Assembly: GCF_030406085.1 (NCBI RefSeq)
Contig: NZ_CP129002.1
Coordinates: 871,584-935,583, forward strand
Reading direction: 5' to 3'
Origin: Bartonella sp. TP
GTDB taxonomy: Bacteria; Pseudomonadota; Alphaproteobacteria; Rhizobiales; Rhizobiaceae
Length of the DNA: 64,000 bases
Part shown: in pieces, positions 19,881 through 28,379 of the stretch
How the letters are laid out: each line of letters starts with the position of its first letter
Numbering within the stretch: the first letter of the stretch is position 1
Made by a program: the position numbers and the translations under genes
The notes under the pieces: generated by a model
Told to the model about the DNA's origin: nothing
The model's input: only the letters and a program-made list of their open reading frames with translations
The model's database searches: none

Positions 19881-21650
19881 ATTTAAGTTTTTGCTACCTT
19901 TTGTACGAAGCGGCCAGTTTTATCTAAGTGCTTGATACTTAAATATATGGCAATTAAACCAACAAGCCAAAAAAGTCCGTAGCAAAATGCGTTTACTTCG
20001 TAAATTGCTATGAGGCCCATTATAAAGCTAAAGAATAATAACGTTAGTACGCTAGCAATTGGCCACAGTGGCACTGGATATTTTACATTTGCTTTTTCTT
20101 GTGCTGTCATCTTGAATCGCATGAATAATTGGGCTAGTACAATCATAAACCAACCTACTATAGAGGTTAGGGCCGCTAAATTTGCCATTAAAACGAAGAG
20201 GCCTTCATGATCAAAATAATTAAATACTACACCAGAAATTAAAACGCTTAGCATAACGAAAATTGCATATACAGGCACGCCTTTTTTGTTTAGTTTATTT
20301 AAATGTTTTAATGCATGGCCTTCTTCTGCTAGGCTATATATCATACGGCTGGAGCCATAAATATCGCTATTTATTGCAGAAACGGCCGCGGTAATGACAA
20401 TAATATTTAGTATATTAGCAGCAGAATGAATGCCTAATGCCTCACAAATAGTTACGAATGGGCTGCCATCTATACCTATTTGGTCCCAAGGATATATACT
20501 AATTAAAACACCTATGGTTAGCACATAAAAAAAGATAATTCTAAAGGGTATGGTATTTATGGCTTTTGGAATGCTCGTTTCTGGATGTTTGGCTTCAGCA
20601 GCTGTTATACCAATTATTTCAATTCCGCCAAAAGAGTAAATAACTATGGGCAAACATTGCACAAATCCTGAAATACCATTTGGAAACCAATATGACAAGC
20701 TGTTTACGTGATTAACATGGGTTACGCTGTGGTGGGCGCTGTGAAATCCTGTGCTGATTAAAAAAATACCACCAGCTATCATGACTAAAATTGCTAAAAC
20801 CTTTATTACAGAGAACCAAAATTCTAGCTCGCCGTAAATTTTAACTGTAGCTAAATTTACGGCGCAGATAAAGCAAGCGAGCGCAAGCGTCCAAATCCAG
20901 GCAGATACATCTGGATACCAAAATTGCATATATGTGGCAAAGGCAGTGATGTCCGCTAAGCAGACTAGGGCCATTTGAAAAACATATGACCAGCCAGTTA
21001 TAAAGCCAGCCAAAGGGCTTATAAACTTACCTGCATAGCTGCCAAAGGTTTTTAAGTGCGGTACATTTATTACCATTTCTCCTAAGGCTCGCATTGTTAA
21101 AAATGCTGCCAATCCTGCTATTATATAAGCAAACAACACACTAGGGCCTGCTAGCCGTATCGTTGTGGCAGAGCCTAAGAATAGTCCTGTGCCTATAGCA
21201 GAACCTAGAGCAATGAATAATATGTGTCTTTTATTCAACTCTTTTTTTAATTTATTTGTAGCTTCCATATTTTTTGTATTTCTTTCTTCTTAAGGTGTGT
21301 TATTTATTTTTAAGTGTTCCCTATGGGTTTTATTGGCCCATATTCTGCCATAATAAGCAAATTATGTGCTTATGACAAGGTTTAAGTTAAATCTCAAGGA
21401 GAAAGATGGCTAATTCTCAAGGCAAAACTAGTTGGTCTTATTATAAATATGCGTTTCTATTTAACGCTTTTGGCTTATTGGCTGCCGCTTATGTAGGTTA
21501 TGGCGCCACCCATAGCCTATTCGGTGCCGTTAGCAGTTTTTGGTCATGCTTTGTTTTGGCGGCTGTAGAAATTTCTCTTTCTTTTGATAATGCGGTAGTC
21601 AATGCGCGTATCTTAAAATATATGAGCTATAAATGGCGACAACGTTTTTT
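19875..21650. repeat. Right unit of the direct tandem duplication
   Basis: This unit holds permease copy 2, its upstream intergenic region and the first 82 codons of the intact DUF475 gene. Its boundaries are T6 tracts at 19875-19880 and 21645-21650. The flanks fit a simple duplication: the junction's left flank resembles the DUF475 interior (CAGCG against CAACG), and its right flank resembles the sequence beyond permease copy 1 (ATTTAAG against ATGTTTAAG). Confidence 0.85.
19883..21268 (-). CDS. Amino-acid permease, AAT/APC family (copy 2)
   Basis: This is a full-length 461-residue paralogue of the upstream permease, with the same GSAIGTGLFLGSA signature, about 12 membrane helices and the IEIIGITAAEAKHPETSIP block. 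Differences from copy 1 are spread through the loops and the last third (for example VFNYFDHEGLFVLMANLAALTSIVG here). Both copies are intact, so both are probably functional or the duplication is still under selection, perhaps with divided substrate range. As with copy 1, the substrate is not determinable; ProY/CycA/GabP-like transporters are the nearest recognised relatives. Confidence 0.9.
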   Translation of the reverse strand: MEATNKLKKELNKRHILFIALGSAIGTGLFLGSATTIRLAGPSVLFAYIIAGLAAFLTMRALGEMVINVPHLKTFGSYAGKFISPLAGFITGWSYVFQMALVCLADITAFATYMQFWYPDVSAWIWTLALACFICAVNLATVKIYGELEFWFSVIKVLAILVMIAGGIFLISTGFHSAHHSVTHVNHVNSLSYWFPNGISGFVQCLPIVIYSFGGIEIIGITAAEAKHPETSIPKAINTIPFRIIFFYVLTIGVLISIYPWDQIGIDGSPFVTICEALGIHSAANILNIIVITAAVSAINSDIYGSSRMIYSLAEEGHALKHLNKLNKKGVPVYAIFVMLSVLISGVVFNYFDHEGLFVLMANLAALTSIVGWFMIVLAQLFMRFKMTAQEKANVKYPVPLWPIASVLTLLFFSFIMGLIAIYEVNAFCYGLFWLVGLIAIYLSIKHLDKTGRFVQKVAKT

Positions 21651-22440
21651 GTGGTGGGGCATTATAATAGCAGTGTTTGGTATAAGAATATTTTTGCCAT
21701 TGGCAATTGTTGCTATATTGCTACATATTAACCCCATTGCCGCTTTGCATTTAGCTATAAATGAACCCAACAAATATATGATAGCATTGGAAAGGGCGCG
21801 TATAGGGCTTAATGCTTTGGGCGGTAGTTTTTTAACCTTAGTAAGCCTTAGTTTTTTTATTGACAGACAAAAAGAATGTCATTGGATTAATTGTGTAGAG
21901 AAGCCTTTGAGCGCTTTAGCTGCATTTCGGTTTGCGCCACTGCTACTTAATTTATGCCTTATTGCTATTATAACCTACTTCCTAGTGCCAGCGCATAGAT
22001 ATGAATTTCTTATAGCTGCGGGATTGGGTATAGTTATTTTTTACTTATTAGCCCTTCGTGGCTCTGCGTCGCCACAAAATTTGCGGCATAAATCTGGTTT
22101 TGCTAATTTTATTTATTTAGAAATTTTAGACGCAAGTTTTTCTTTTGATGGTGTAATAGGGGCTTTTGCTCTTTCTAGTAATTTTTTAATAATTGCGCTA
22201 GGGTTGAGTATTGGAGCGTTTTATGTGCGGTCGATGACGATTATGCTTGTAGAAAAGGAAAGCTTAGGGAGTTATGCTTATATCGAGCATGGTGCATTTT
22301 ATGCCATATTATCGCTTGCTATGATAATGTATAGCAGTGCTCTAATTCATATACCAGATTATATAGCGGGATTGCTAAGTATTAGCTTTATTGGAGTATC
22401 CACCCTATATTCTTACTATGAAAATCGCTTAAGCGCCTAA
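21406..22440 (+). CDS. DUF475 / TerC-superfamily membrane protein
   Basis: The 344-residue protein has about eight to nine transmembrane helices and the TerC-like acidic motif SLSFDNAVVNA near residues 58-68. A second SFSFDGVIGAF motif lies near residues 246-256, the two-fold pattern expected for this superfamily, in which the Asp residues may bind metal ions. DUF475 members are uncharacterised, although TerC relatives are linked to tellurite resistance and manganese export. GGAG lies 6 bases before the ATG. The first 82 codons are duplicated as a dead fragment at 19685-19880. The stop overlaps the 3' end of convergent pncA by 12 bases. Confidence 0.85.
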   Translation: MANSQGKTSWSYYKYAFLFNAFGLLAAAYVGYGATHSLFGAVSSFWSCFVLAAVEISLSFDNAVVNARILKYMSYKWRQRFLWWGIIIAVFGIRIFLPLAIVAILLHINPIAALHLAINEPNKYMIALERARIGLNALGGSFLTLVSLSFFIDRQKECHWINCVEKPLSALAAFRFAPLLLNLCLIAIITYFLVPAHRYEFLIAAGLGIVIFYLLALRGSASPQNLRHKSGFANFIYLEILDASFSFDGVIGAFALSSNFLIIALGLSIGAFYVRSMTIMLVEKESLGSYAYIEHGAFYAILSLAMIMYSSALIHIPDYIAGLLSISFIGVSTLYSYYENRLSA

Positions 22441-23001
22441 TAATAGCTCAGCGTTGCTATTTTTTAATTGTGTTAGCATTATATCTAGCGACCCATTATT
22501 ATCAATTGCTCGGCAAGCACTTAATATCAAGGTGCTTTCAAAGCCACATTTTATTGCGTCAAGCACACTATAACCCACGCAAAAATCTGTTGCAAGGCCG
22601 CAAAAGATAAGGTTTTTTAGGCCTCGTTCTTGCAAATAGGCGGCTAGACCTGTGGGCGTTGCTTTATCATTTTCAAAAAATGCCGAATAGCTGTCTATAT
22701 TAGGTCTATAGCCTTTGCGCAAAATTAATTGCGCTTTGTTAGTATTTAATGTTGAATTAATCTTTGCGCCTTTGCTGCCCTGGATACAATGAGGCGGCCA
22801 AATACCCGTTTTTGAGACATTAGTAAAACTATGGTGATTTGCTGGGTGCCAATCTTGTGTGAATATGATATTATCATAGCGATCAATTAATTTATTAATA
22901 GGTGCTAAGATTTCATTGGCTCCAGGAACCTCTAATGGGCCATCTTCCATAAAGTCATTTTGCATGTCTATAACGATCAGTGCTTGATATTTTTGTGACA
23001 T
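22429..23001 (-). CDS. pncA: Nicotinamidase/pyrazinamidase
   Basis: PncA hydrolyses nicotinamide to nicotinate for NAD salvage. The 190-residue protein has the full cysteine-hydrolase triad D12, K96 and C141 (in LATDFCVGYSVLDA), and the metal-binding set D50, H52, H57 and H71 (TQDWHPANHHSF and WPPHC). Length fits the family. It lies 10 bases downstream of a gene of unknown function (23012-23440) on the same strand, so both may be in one transcript, and its 3' end overlaps the DUF475 gene by 12 bases. Confidence 0.95.
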   Translation of the reverse strand: MSQKYQALIVIDMQNDFMEDGPLEVPGANEILAPINKLIDRYDNIIFTQDWHPANHHSFTNVSKTGIWPPHCIQGSKGAKINSTLNTNKAQLILRKGYRPNIDSYSAFFENDKATPTGLAAYLQERGLKNLIFCGLATDFCVGYSVLDAIKCGFESTLILSACRAIDNNGSLDIMLTQLKNSNAELLLGA

Positions 23002-23011
23002 TTTTATTTCC

Positions 23012-23440
23012 TCAGCGATTTAGATATGTAACATTTAATGCTTCTGTATGGTGCGTTTTTATATAATGTAAAGCGTTAATCCAGCTACTTATATAGATAG
23101 TTGTATTATAATTTTGCTTTACTTTCTGCTGTAACGTAAAAATAATCTTGCTTTGCGTGTCTGAACCGCGAAAATAGCACTCTATTAATAAAGCAAATAG
23201 AAGTAGATTTATGTAAATCTTATTCAGATAAAATGATTTATCTGCCAATAATTTATAATTATTATTCGTATTATTTGGTTTAATAGCATAAAAAACCAAA
23301 TAATACATTAAGCCATAGCTATATATTGAATAATTAGTTTCTGTATCTGCGCTTAAACTTAGGGCCGAGCCATCTTGATTTGTAATAAGGCCATATTGGT
23401 CTAGTTGGTATTCTTGAGGCTTTATCGTTATAGTCTGCAT
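23012..23440 (-). CDS. Hypothetical protein upstream of pncA
   Basis: I do not recognise this 142-residue protein. It has no signal peptide, is rich in Tyr, Asn, Ile and Leu, and has one hydrophobic stretch near residues 72-90 (YLNKIYINLLLFALLIECYF). It begins MQTITIKPQEYQLDQYGLIT, ahead of a Ser- and Thr-rich segment. The ATG has no strong ribosome-binding site. It ends 10 bases before pncA, which suggests cotranscription but does not show a functional link. Codon composition looks similar to neighbouring genes. It could be a genuine lineage-specific gene; there is no in-frame stop over 142 codons in an AT-rich region. Confidence 0.6.
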   Translation of the reverse strand: MQTITIKPQEYQLDQYGLITNQDGSALSLSADTETNYSIYSYGLMYYLVFYAIKPNNTNNNYKLLADKSFYLNKIYINLLLFALLIECYFRGSDTQSKIIFTLQQKVKQNYNTTIYISSWINALHYIKTHHTEALNVTYLNR

Positions 23441-23532
23441 AATTCTTTGGCTCGTTAAAGTTAATATTGGTTGCGCTTTTGTTTGTTTTATTTTAAATTA
23501 GTGTTTATTGCTACTATAAAATAGGATCTGTT

Positions 23533-25182
23533 ATGGCGCGTCAATTTATTTATCATATGTCGGACTTAAGTAAATCTTATGGCAATAAAAAGATTTTGGA
23601 TAATATACATTTATCATTTTATCCAGATGCTAAGATTGGTATTTTGGGGCCAAATGGCGCTGGTAAATCTACAATTTTGCGTATTATGGCTGGTATTGAT
23701 AAAGAATATACAGGCGAAGCTTGGTTAGCAGATGGCGCTACCTGTGGTTATTTATCGCAAGAACCGGAATTGGATAATAGTTTAGATGTTTTGGGCAATG
23801 TTATGTTGGGAGTGGCCAGTAAAAAGGCTATTCTAGATCGATATAATGAACTTATGATGGACTATAGCGATGAAAATGCTGCTAAAGCTGCGGAGCTGCA
23901 AGATGTTATCGACGCGCAAAATCTTTGGGATTTAGAAAGCCAAGTCCAGATGGCTTTAGAGGCTTTAGGTTGTCCGCCAGCTAATAGTTCTGTAGCGAGT
24001 TTGTCTGGCGGTGAGAAACGACGTGTAGCTTTGTGTAAGCTTTTATTATCTAAGCCAGATTTATTACTACTAGATGAGCCTACTAACCATTTGGACGCAG
24101 AAACCACGGCTTGGTTAGAAAAACATTTACGTCAATATGAAGGTTCAGTGATTTTAATAACCCATGATAGATATTTCTTGGATAATGTAACGGGTTGGAT
24201 TTTGGAGCTTGATCGTGGGCGCGGTATTCCATATGAAGGTAACTATTCGGCTTATTTGGCAGCGAAGGCAAAGAGATTAAAGCAAGAAGGGCGCGAAGAT
24301 GTTGCGCGACAAAAAGCTCTAGCGCGTGAACAGGAGTGGATAGCATCTAGCCCTAAAGCGCGGCAAACTAAATCGAAAGCTCGGATAAAGGCTTATGAGG
24401 AGTTAGTAGAAACAGCCGCCGCGCGTAAACCAGGCGACGCTCAGATAATTATACCGCTAGCGGAGAGACTGGGGCAATTGGTTATAGAAGCAAAGAATCT
24501 CTCCAAATCTTTTGGTGACCATTTGCTTATAGAGAATTTAAATTTTAGTTTGCCAGCGGGGGGTATTGTCGGGGTTATTGGGCCAAATGGTGCTGGTAAA
24601 TCTACTCTATTTAAAATGCTAGTTGGTAGTGAGCAGCCAGATAATGGTGTAATTTCTATCGGAGAAACGGTGCAACTTAGCTATGTGGATCAAAGTAGAG
24701 ATAATTTAGTAGCTACAAATACAGTTTGGCAAGAAATATCTGGTGGTAACGATACTATAAAATTAGGTAAATATGAGATAAATAGTCGTGCGTATTGTTC
24801 AAATTTTAATTTTAAGGGTAGTGATCAGCAGCAAAAAGTCGGTGATTTATCTGGTGGACAACGCAATCGTGTACATCTAGCTAAATTGTTAAAAGAAGGC
24901 GGCAATGTTTTACTGTTGGATGAGCCAACCAATGATTTAGATACAGAAACCTTGGCAGCGCTGGAAGAAGCATTAGAAAATTTCGCTGGCTGTGCTGTTG
25001 TAATAAGTCACGACAGAATGTTTTTAGACAGATTGGCTACGCATATTTTAGCTTTTGAAGGAGATAGCCATGTAGAGTGGTTTGAAGGGAATTTTGCAGA
25101 ATATGAAGCGGATAAAACGCGTCGCTTAGGTGTAGACGCGACAAACCCTAAAAAAGTGACTTATAAGAAATTAACTAGGTAG
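23533..25182 (+). CDS. ettA: Energy-dependent translational throttle protein EttA (ABC-F)
   Basis: EttA is a soluble ABC-F ATPase that binds the ribosomal E site and couples translation to the ATP/ADP ratio. The 549-residue protein has two nucleotide-binding domains, each with Walker A GPNGAGKST (first at residues 39-47, second near 354-362), signatures LSGGEKRR and LSGGQRNR, and Walker B LLLLDEPTNHLD and LLLDEPTNDLD. The linker (about 240-300) carries the charged arm and P-site tip characteristic of the family. Length and sequence match EttA rather than Uup or YheS. It converges on a DUF2293 gene with a 12-base overlap. Confidence 0.95.
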   Translation: MARQFIYHMSDLSKSYGNKKILDNIHLSFYPDAKIGILGPNGAGKSTILRIMAGIDKEYTGEAWLADGATCGYLSQEPELDNSLDVLGNVMLGVASKKAILDRYNELMMDYSDENAAKAAELQDVIDAQNLWDLESQVQMALEALGCPPANSSVASLSGGEKRRVALCKLLLSKPDLLLLDEPTNHLDAETTAWLEKHLRQYEGSVILITHDRYFLDNVTGWILELDRGRGIPYEGNYSAYLAAKAKRLKQEGREDVARQKALAREQEWIASSPKARQTKSKARIKAYEELVETAAARKPGDAQIIIPLAERLGQLVIEAKNLSKSFGDHLLIENLNFSLPAGGIVGVIGPNGAGKSTLFKMLVGSEQPDNGVISIGETVQLSYVDQSRDNLVATNTVWQEISGGNDTIKLGKYEINSRAYCSNFNFKGSDQQQKVGDLSGGQRNRVHLAKLLKEGGNVLLLDEPTNDLDTETLAALEEALENFAGCAVVISHDRMFLDRLATHILAFEGDSHVEWFEGNFAEYEADKTRRLGVDATNPKKVTYKKLTR

Positions 25183-25464
25183 CAACCTGCTTGAATCCCA
25201 TAATTGTAATTGTTTGTTTATTTGTTCTTTGGTAAAGAAGCGGGCTGTTTCTAAATCCATTCCTTCTTTTAACAGGATATTATAGTCTGTATATTCATGT
25301 CTTATATAGGCTATTGCACTGAGCCATATAGTAATAGAAGGGGGCAGGGCCTGTAAGTGTGGCTCCGCGGCTTTGGCGGCTATGCGTATAGCATCGTAGT
25401 ATGGTATAGAGGGGAAAAGCTTACGTAATTCGTTATTCAGAGCTGATTTGCGTTTTTTATTCAT
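25171..25464 (-). CDS. DUF2293-domain protein
   Basis: This 97-residue protein matches DUF2293, recognised from the block ALPPSITIWLSAIAYIRHEY followed by TDYNILLKEGMDLETARFF and a C-terminal INKQLQLW. The family is common in alphaproteobacteria and has no known function; no metal-binding or catalytic residues stand out. The N-terminus (MNKKRKSALNNELRKLFP) is basic. Its 3' end overlaps ettA by 12 bases, and the divergent gene at 25507 begins 42 bases upstream. Confidence 0.8.
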   Translation of the reverse strand: MNKKRKSALNNELRKLFPSIPYYDAIRIAAKAAEPHLQALPPSITIWLSAIAYIRHEYTDYNILLKEGMDLETARFFTKEQINKQLQLWDSSRLLPS

Positions 25465-25506
25465 TTGAGTATTTTACAGTTAATTACTTAAAAAGGAAAG
25501 CAGGAT

Positions 25507-25824
25507 ATGCAAAACTACAGTAGTGCGCGCTTTTTGATAATTATTGGTTTTATTATTGTTGCTGTAGCGGCTTTAATTTATTATCGTCTACCTAGTGAAG
25601 CTCCGATTACAGAAGTAGCACATGAAGAATCATCGGTGAAATATCCTATTCACAACTATCTAGTTCCCTTAAGCCCAGTAGATAAAAAAGCTTTGATACA
25701 AGGTGCTGTGCGTGATGCAGAGCAAGCTGCTAAAGCTATAGGCATGACTGAAAACGATGTCGGTATAGCCAAGCAAAATGCGCAAATGGTAACCGCTAAA
25801 TATCTTCGTCCTTATCCTGATTAG
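25507..25824 (+). CDS. Hypothetical single-pass membrane protein
   Basis: This 105-residue protein starts with a single hydrophobic segment (about residues 8-26, FLIIIGFIIVAVAALIYYR) that looks like a signal anchor. A soluble tail of about 75 residues contains PLSPVDKKALIQGAVRDAEQAAKAIGM and ends KYLRPYPD. A GGA-rich site precedes the ATG. I do not recognise the family. It lies 138 bases upstream of the lytic transglycosylase gene, which has its own promoter, so coregulation is not implied. Confidence 0.65.
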   Translation: MQNYSSARFLIIIGFIIVAVAALIYYRLPSEAPITEVAHEESSVKYPIHNYLVPLSPVDKKALIQGAVRDAEQAAKAIGMTENDVGIAKQNAQMVTAKYLRPYPD

Positions 25825-25868
25825 TTGAATTTCTACAAAATTGTGCCATGTTTGGGCAGTTTAGGCGC

Positions 25869-25898
25869 CTTGACCCTGCTTTGCCTAGAAGGCTACAT
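25869..25898 (+). promoter_or_regulatory. Putative sigma-70 promoter of the lytic transglycosylase gene
   Basis: CTTGAC (25869-25874) is followed after 18 bases by CTACAT (25893-25898), close to the alphaproteobacterial consensus CTTGAC-N17-CTATAT. It lies about 65 bases upstream of the ATG at 25963. Confidence 0.5.
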
Positions 25899-25962
25899 CT
25901 TTCAGCAATAATAGTTTGGCATATTGTTCCAATCAAAAGTAAAAATAATTGGAGAACACAAT

Positions 25963-26460
25963 ATGAACATTAAATCACTTATATCAACCGCTGTTGTAGC
26001 AGCAGTTTCTTTAACGAGTTTTCAAATGAACGCAGCTAACGCGTTTTCGGTTGCAAAAGATACAAATAAAGTTGTAACTACGCCTAGACCCTTTGATAGT
26101 TTAATTAATAAACTAGCAAAAGAAGATCACGTGCAAGTAAATCTAGTGCATGCCGTTATACATACAGAAAGTAACTATAACGTAGATGCACACGGTAGTG
26201 CTGGTGAAGTTGGCCTGATGCAATTAATGCCTACCACAGCTCGTAGCTTAGGCTTTCATGGTCCGCTGACGGATTTGTATAATCCGGAAACCAACTTGAA
26301 ATATGGTGTGCGTTATCTAGCAAAGGCAGAAAAATTAGGCCATGGTGAAACATGTACGACTATATTAAAGTATAATGCTGGTTATGGTGCAAAGAAGATG
26401 AACCCGATTTCGCAACGTTATTGTGAAAAAGTTCGTACTTATTTAGCCTCTTTGAAATAA
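25963..26460 (+). CDS. Secreted lytic transglycosylase (SLT domain)
   Basis: This 165-residue protein has a signal peptide ending near NAANA (residues 1-27) and an SLT/GH23 domain at about residues 55-160. The catalytic glutamate is E69 in HTESNYN, followed by GLMQLMPTTARSLG and the YNPETNLKYGVRYLA and YNAGYG motifs. It should cleave peptidoglycan glycan strands to 1,6-anhydromuropeptides in the periplasm. I chose ATG 25963 because GGAG lies 8 bases upstream and the signal peptide starts there; an in-frame TTG at 25924 adds an unlikely leader. It is small for the family, resembling VirB1-type or single-domain enzymes. Confidence 0.9.
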   Translation: MNIKSLISTAVVAAVSLTSFQMNAANAFSVAKDTNKVVTTPRPFDSLINKLAKEDHVQVNLVHAVIHTESNYNVDAHGSAGEVGLMQLMPTTARSLGFHGPLTDLYNPETNLKYGVRYLAKAEKLGHGETCTTILKYNAGYGAKKMNPISQRYCEKVRTYLASLK

Positions 26461-26466
26461 TAGAGG

Positions 26467-26495
26467 CTTGGATTTTGGCTCAAAAAATGCTAGAA
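26467..26495 (+). promoter_or_regulatory. Promoter of rnpB
   Basis: CTTGGA (26467-26472) and CTAGAA (26490-26495) are separated by 17 bases and stand about 7 bases before the expected 5' end of RNase P RNA. The spacing and sequence fit the alphaproteobacterial sigma-70 consensus. Confidence 0.6.
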
Positions 26496-26502
26496 TTTTG
26501 TG

Positions 26503-26899
26503 TCAGTTGGTCGGGCAGCCGCGCTTAAAGCTTAAGTGAGGAAAGTCCGGGCTCTTAGAAAAGCGGTGCCGGGTAACGCCCGGCAAGGGTGACCTTAGGG
26601 AAAGTGCCACAGAAATATACCGCCTATATTGTTATTGGTGCAATTGCGCCGATATCGTTTTAGGTAAGGGTGAAAAGGTGAGGTAAGAGCTCACCGCATC
26701 GGCAGTAATGTCTATGGCTAGGTAAACCCCACCGAGAGCAAGACCGAATAGGAATAGCGTGCGTTTTTGACGCGGCCTTTTTTCTGGGCTAGTTATTCGG
26801 GTTGGTTGCAAGAGGCTTATGGTAACATATGCCCTAGATGAATGGCTGCCACACAAAATTTATTTTGTCATACAAAACCCGGCTTATAGACCAACTGAT
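26503..26899 (+). ncRNA. rnpB: RNase P catalytic RNA (type A)
   Basis: The RNA subunit of RNase P matures tRNA 5' ends. The terminal P1 helix is formed by TCAGTTGGTC at the start and GACCAACTGA at the end. Conserved core segments are visible: GAGGAAAGTCCGGGCTC near the 5' end, AGGGTGA and CCACAGAAA, the ACCGAGAGCAAGACCGAATAG block in the middle, and ATGAATGGCTGCC near the 3' end with ACAAAACCCGGCTTATAGACC. The length (about 397 bases) is normal for a type A alphaproteobacterial RNase P RNA. No U-rich intrinsic terminator is evident downstream, so 3' processing or Rho may define the end. Confidence 0.95.
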
Positions 26900-27008
26900 A
26901 AATTATTTATTAAGCTCTTGCCAAACAGCGCTCTGTGGGCGTAAAATACCTTTTGAACCTATCAATTAACTAACTCTAGTGATTAGAAAGGGGCTTTGAA
27001 GCCTGATT

Positions 27009-28286
27009 ATGAGTATATTAAATTTAAGCGATAGAGCAACGCATGGTATCAGCGAAATTTTAGCTGGTAGAAAAAGGGGGTATTTATCTTTTTTATTTTT
27101 AGTTGGGCCAGCATTAATTGCGGCTGTGGCATATGTAGACCCTGGTAATTTTGCCACCAATATCGAAGCGGGCTCGAAATATGGCTATTCGTTATTGTGG
27201 ATAGTTTTGTTGGCAAATGTTATAGCTATGCTTTTTCAAGCTATGGCGGCTAAATTAGGTATTATTACAAATAAAAATTTGGCGCAACTTTGTCGAGAGC
27301 ATTTTCGGCCTTCTGTTGTTATAGCGATGTGGATAATAAGTGAAATTGCTGCAATAGCAACAGATTTGGCTGAATTTATTGGTGGTGCTGTTGGATTTTC
27401 TTTGTTATTTAATTTTCCGCTTATGGTCGGTATGATAATAACGGCTTTGATAACCTGTGCAATTTTATGGCTAGAACGTTATGGATTTCGCGCTATGGAA
27501 ATTATTGTAGGGTTATTTGTTAGTATTATTTGCCTTTGTTATTTACTAGAATTATTTATAACTCCGGTGGACTGGGCTAGCGTTGGCTTGCATTGCTTTA
27601 AACCAGAAATGCCAAATTTAGATGCCCTTTTTATTAGTGTAGGCATTATTGGTGCGACTGTCATGCCGCATGCCATTTATTTGCACTCTGGGCTTATGCA
27701 AGATCGTGTAACCGCTTCTTCCGACGAGCAAAAAGCGCGCTTGGTAAAATACTCCAATCGCGAAGTTGTAGTAGCGCTAAGCTTAGCAGGCATGGTGAAT
27801 ATGGCTATGGTTATTATGGCCGCAGGGGCATTTCATACCAAACATACTGTTGTTACTGGAATTGAAGAGGCTTATCATACTTTGGGACCTCTTTTAGGAG
27901 GGGCTGCTGCTTCTATATTCTTGATCTCTTTATTGGTATCAGGGGTTTCTAGTTCCGTAGTTGGTACCATGGCAGGGCAGCTTATTATGCAGGGATTTGT
28001 TGGTTTTCATATACCTGTATGGGTACGTCGTTTTGTTACCATGGTACCCTCTTTTATTGTGGTAGCCTTGGGCTTGGACGCTACACGGTCTTTAGTAGCG
28101 AGCCAAGTTGTTTTGAGCATAGCCTTGCCCATACCCATGCTTGCCTTATGTTATTTTGCTGGCTCTAGAAAAATAATGGGGGCTTTTGTTAATCGGCCAT
28201 TTTTAAAGTTGATTGCACTTATCGCAACAGCGCTAATTTTAGTATTAAATTTTGTGTTGATTTGGCAAAGTCTCACATCAAGCTAA
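27009..28286 (+). CDS. mntH: Nramp-family manganese/divalent metal transporter MntH
   Basis: This 425-residue proton-coupled transporter imports Mn2+ and possibly Fe2+ across the inner membrane. It has 11 predicted helices, the Nramp TM1 motif DPGNFATNIEAG near residues 38-49, and the TM6 motif MPHAIYLHSGL near residues 219-229, which together hold the metal site. The N-terminus ends in charged sequence before the first helix. It lies immediately before the dcw cluster, separated by a hairpin. No clear Mur or Irr operator was found in the 110 bases before it. Confidence 0.94.
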   Translation: MSILNLSDRATHGISEILAGRKRGYLSFLFLVGPALIAAVAYVDPGNFATNIEAGSKYGYSLLWIVLLANVIAMLFQAMAAKLGIITNKNLAQLCREHFRPSVVIAMWIISEIAAIATDLAEFIGGAVGFSLLFNFPLMVGMIITALITCAILWLERYGFRAMEIIVGLFVSIICLCYLLELFITPVDWASVGLHCFKPEMPNLDALFISVGIIGATVMPHAIYLHSGLMQDRVTASSDEQKARLVKYSNREVVVALSLAGMVNMAMVIMAAGAFHTKHTVVTGIEEAYHTLGPLLGGAAASIFLISLLVSGVSSSVVGTMAGQLIMQGFVGFHIPVWVRRFVTMVPSFIVVALGLDATRSLVASQVVLSIALPIPMLALCYFAGSRKIMGAFVNRPFLKLIALIATALILVLNFVLIWQSLTSS

Positions 28287-28293
28287 TAAGTTA

Positions 28294-28320
28294 GGGGACA
28301 AGATTGTTTTTCTTGTCCTC
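28294..28320 (+). terminator. Hairpin after mntH
   Basis: GGACAAGA (28296-28303) pairs with TCTTGTCC (28311-28318) around a TTGTTTT loop just after the mntH stop. The stem is good but the following bases (TCATATTTC) form only a weak U-tract, so it may act as a terminator or a transcript-stabilising stem between mntH and rsmH. Confidence 0.5.
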
Positions 28321-28379
28321 ATATTTCATACTTCTTTAAATTTCATATGGTATAAGCTACCCAGCAAACTTATGAAATT

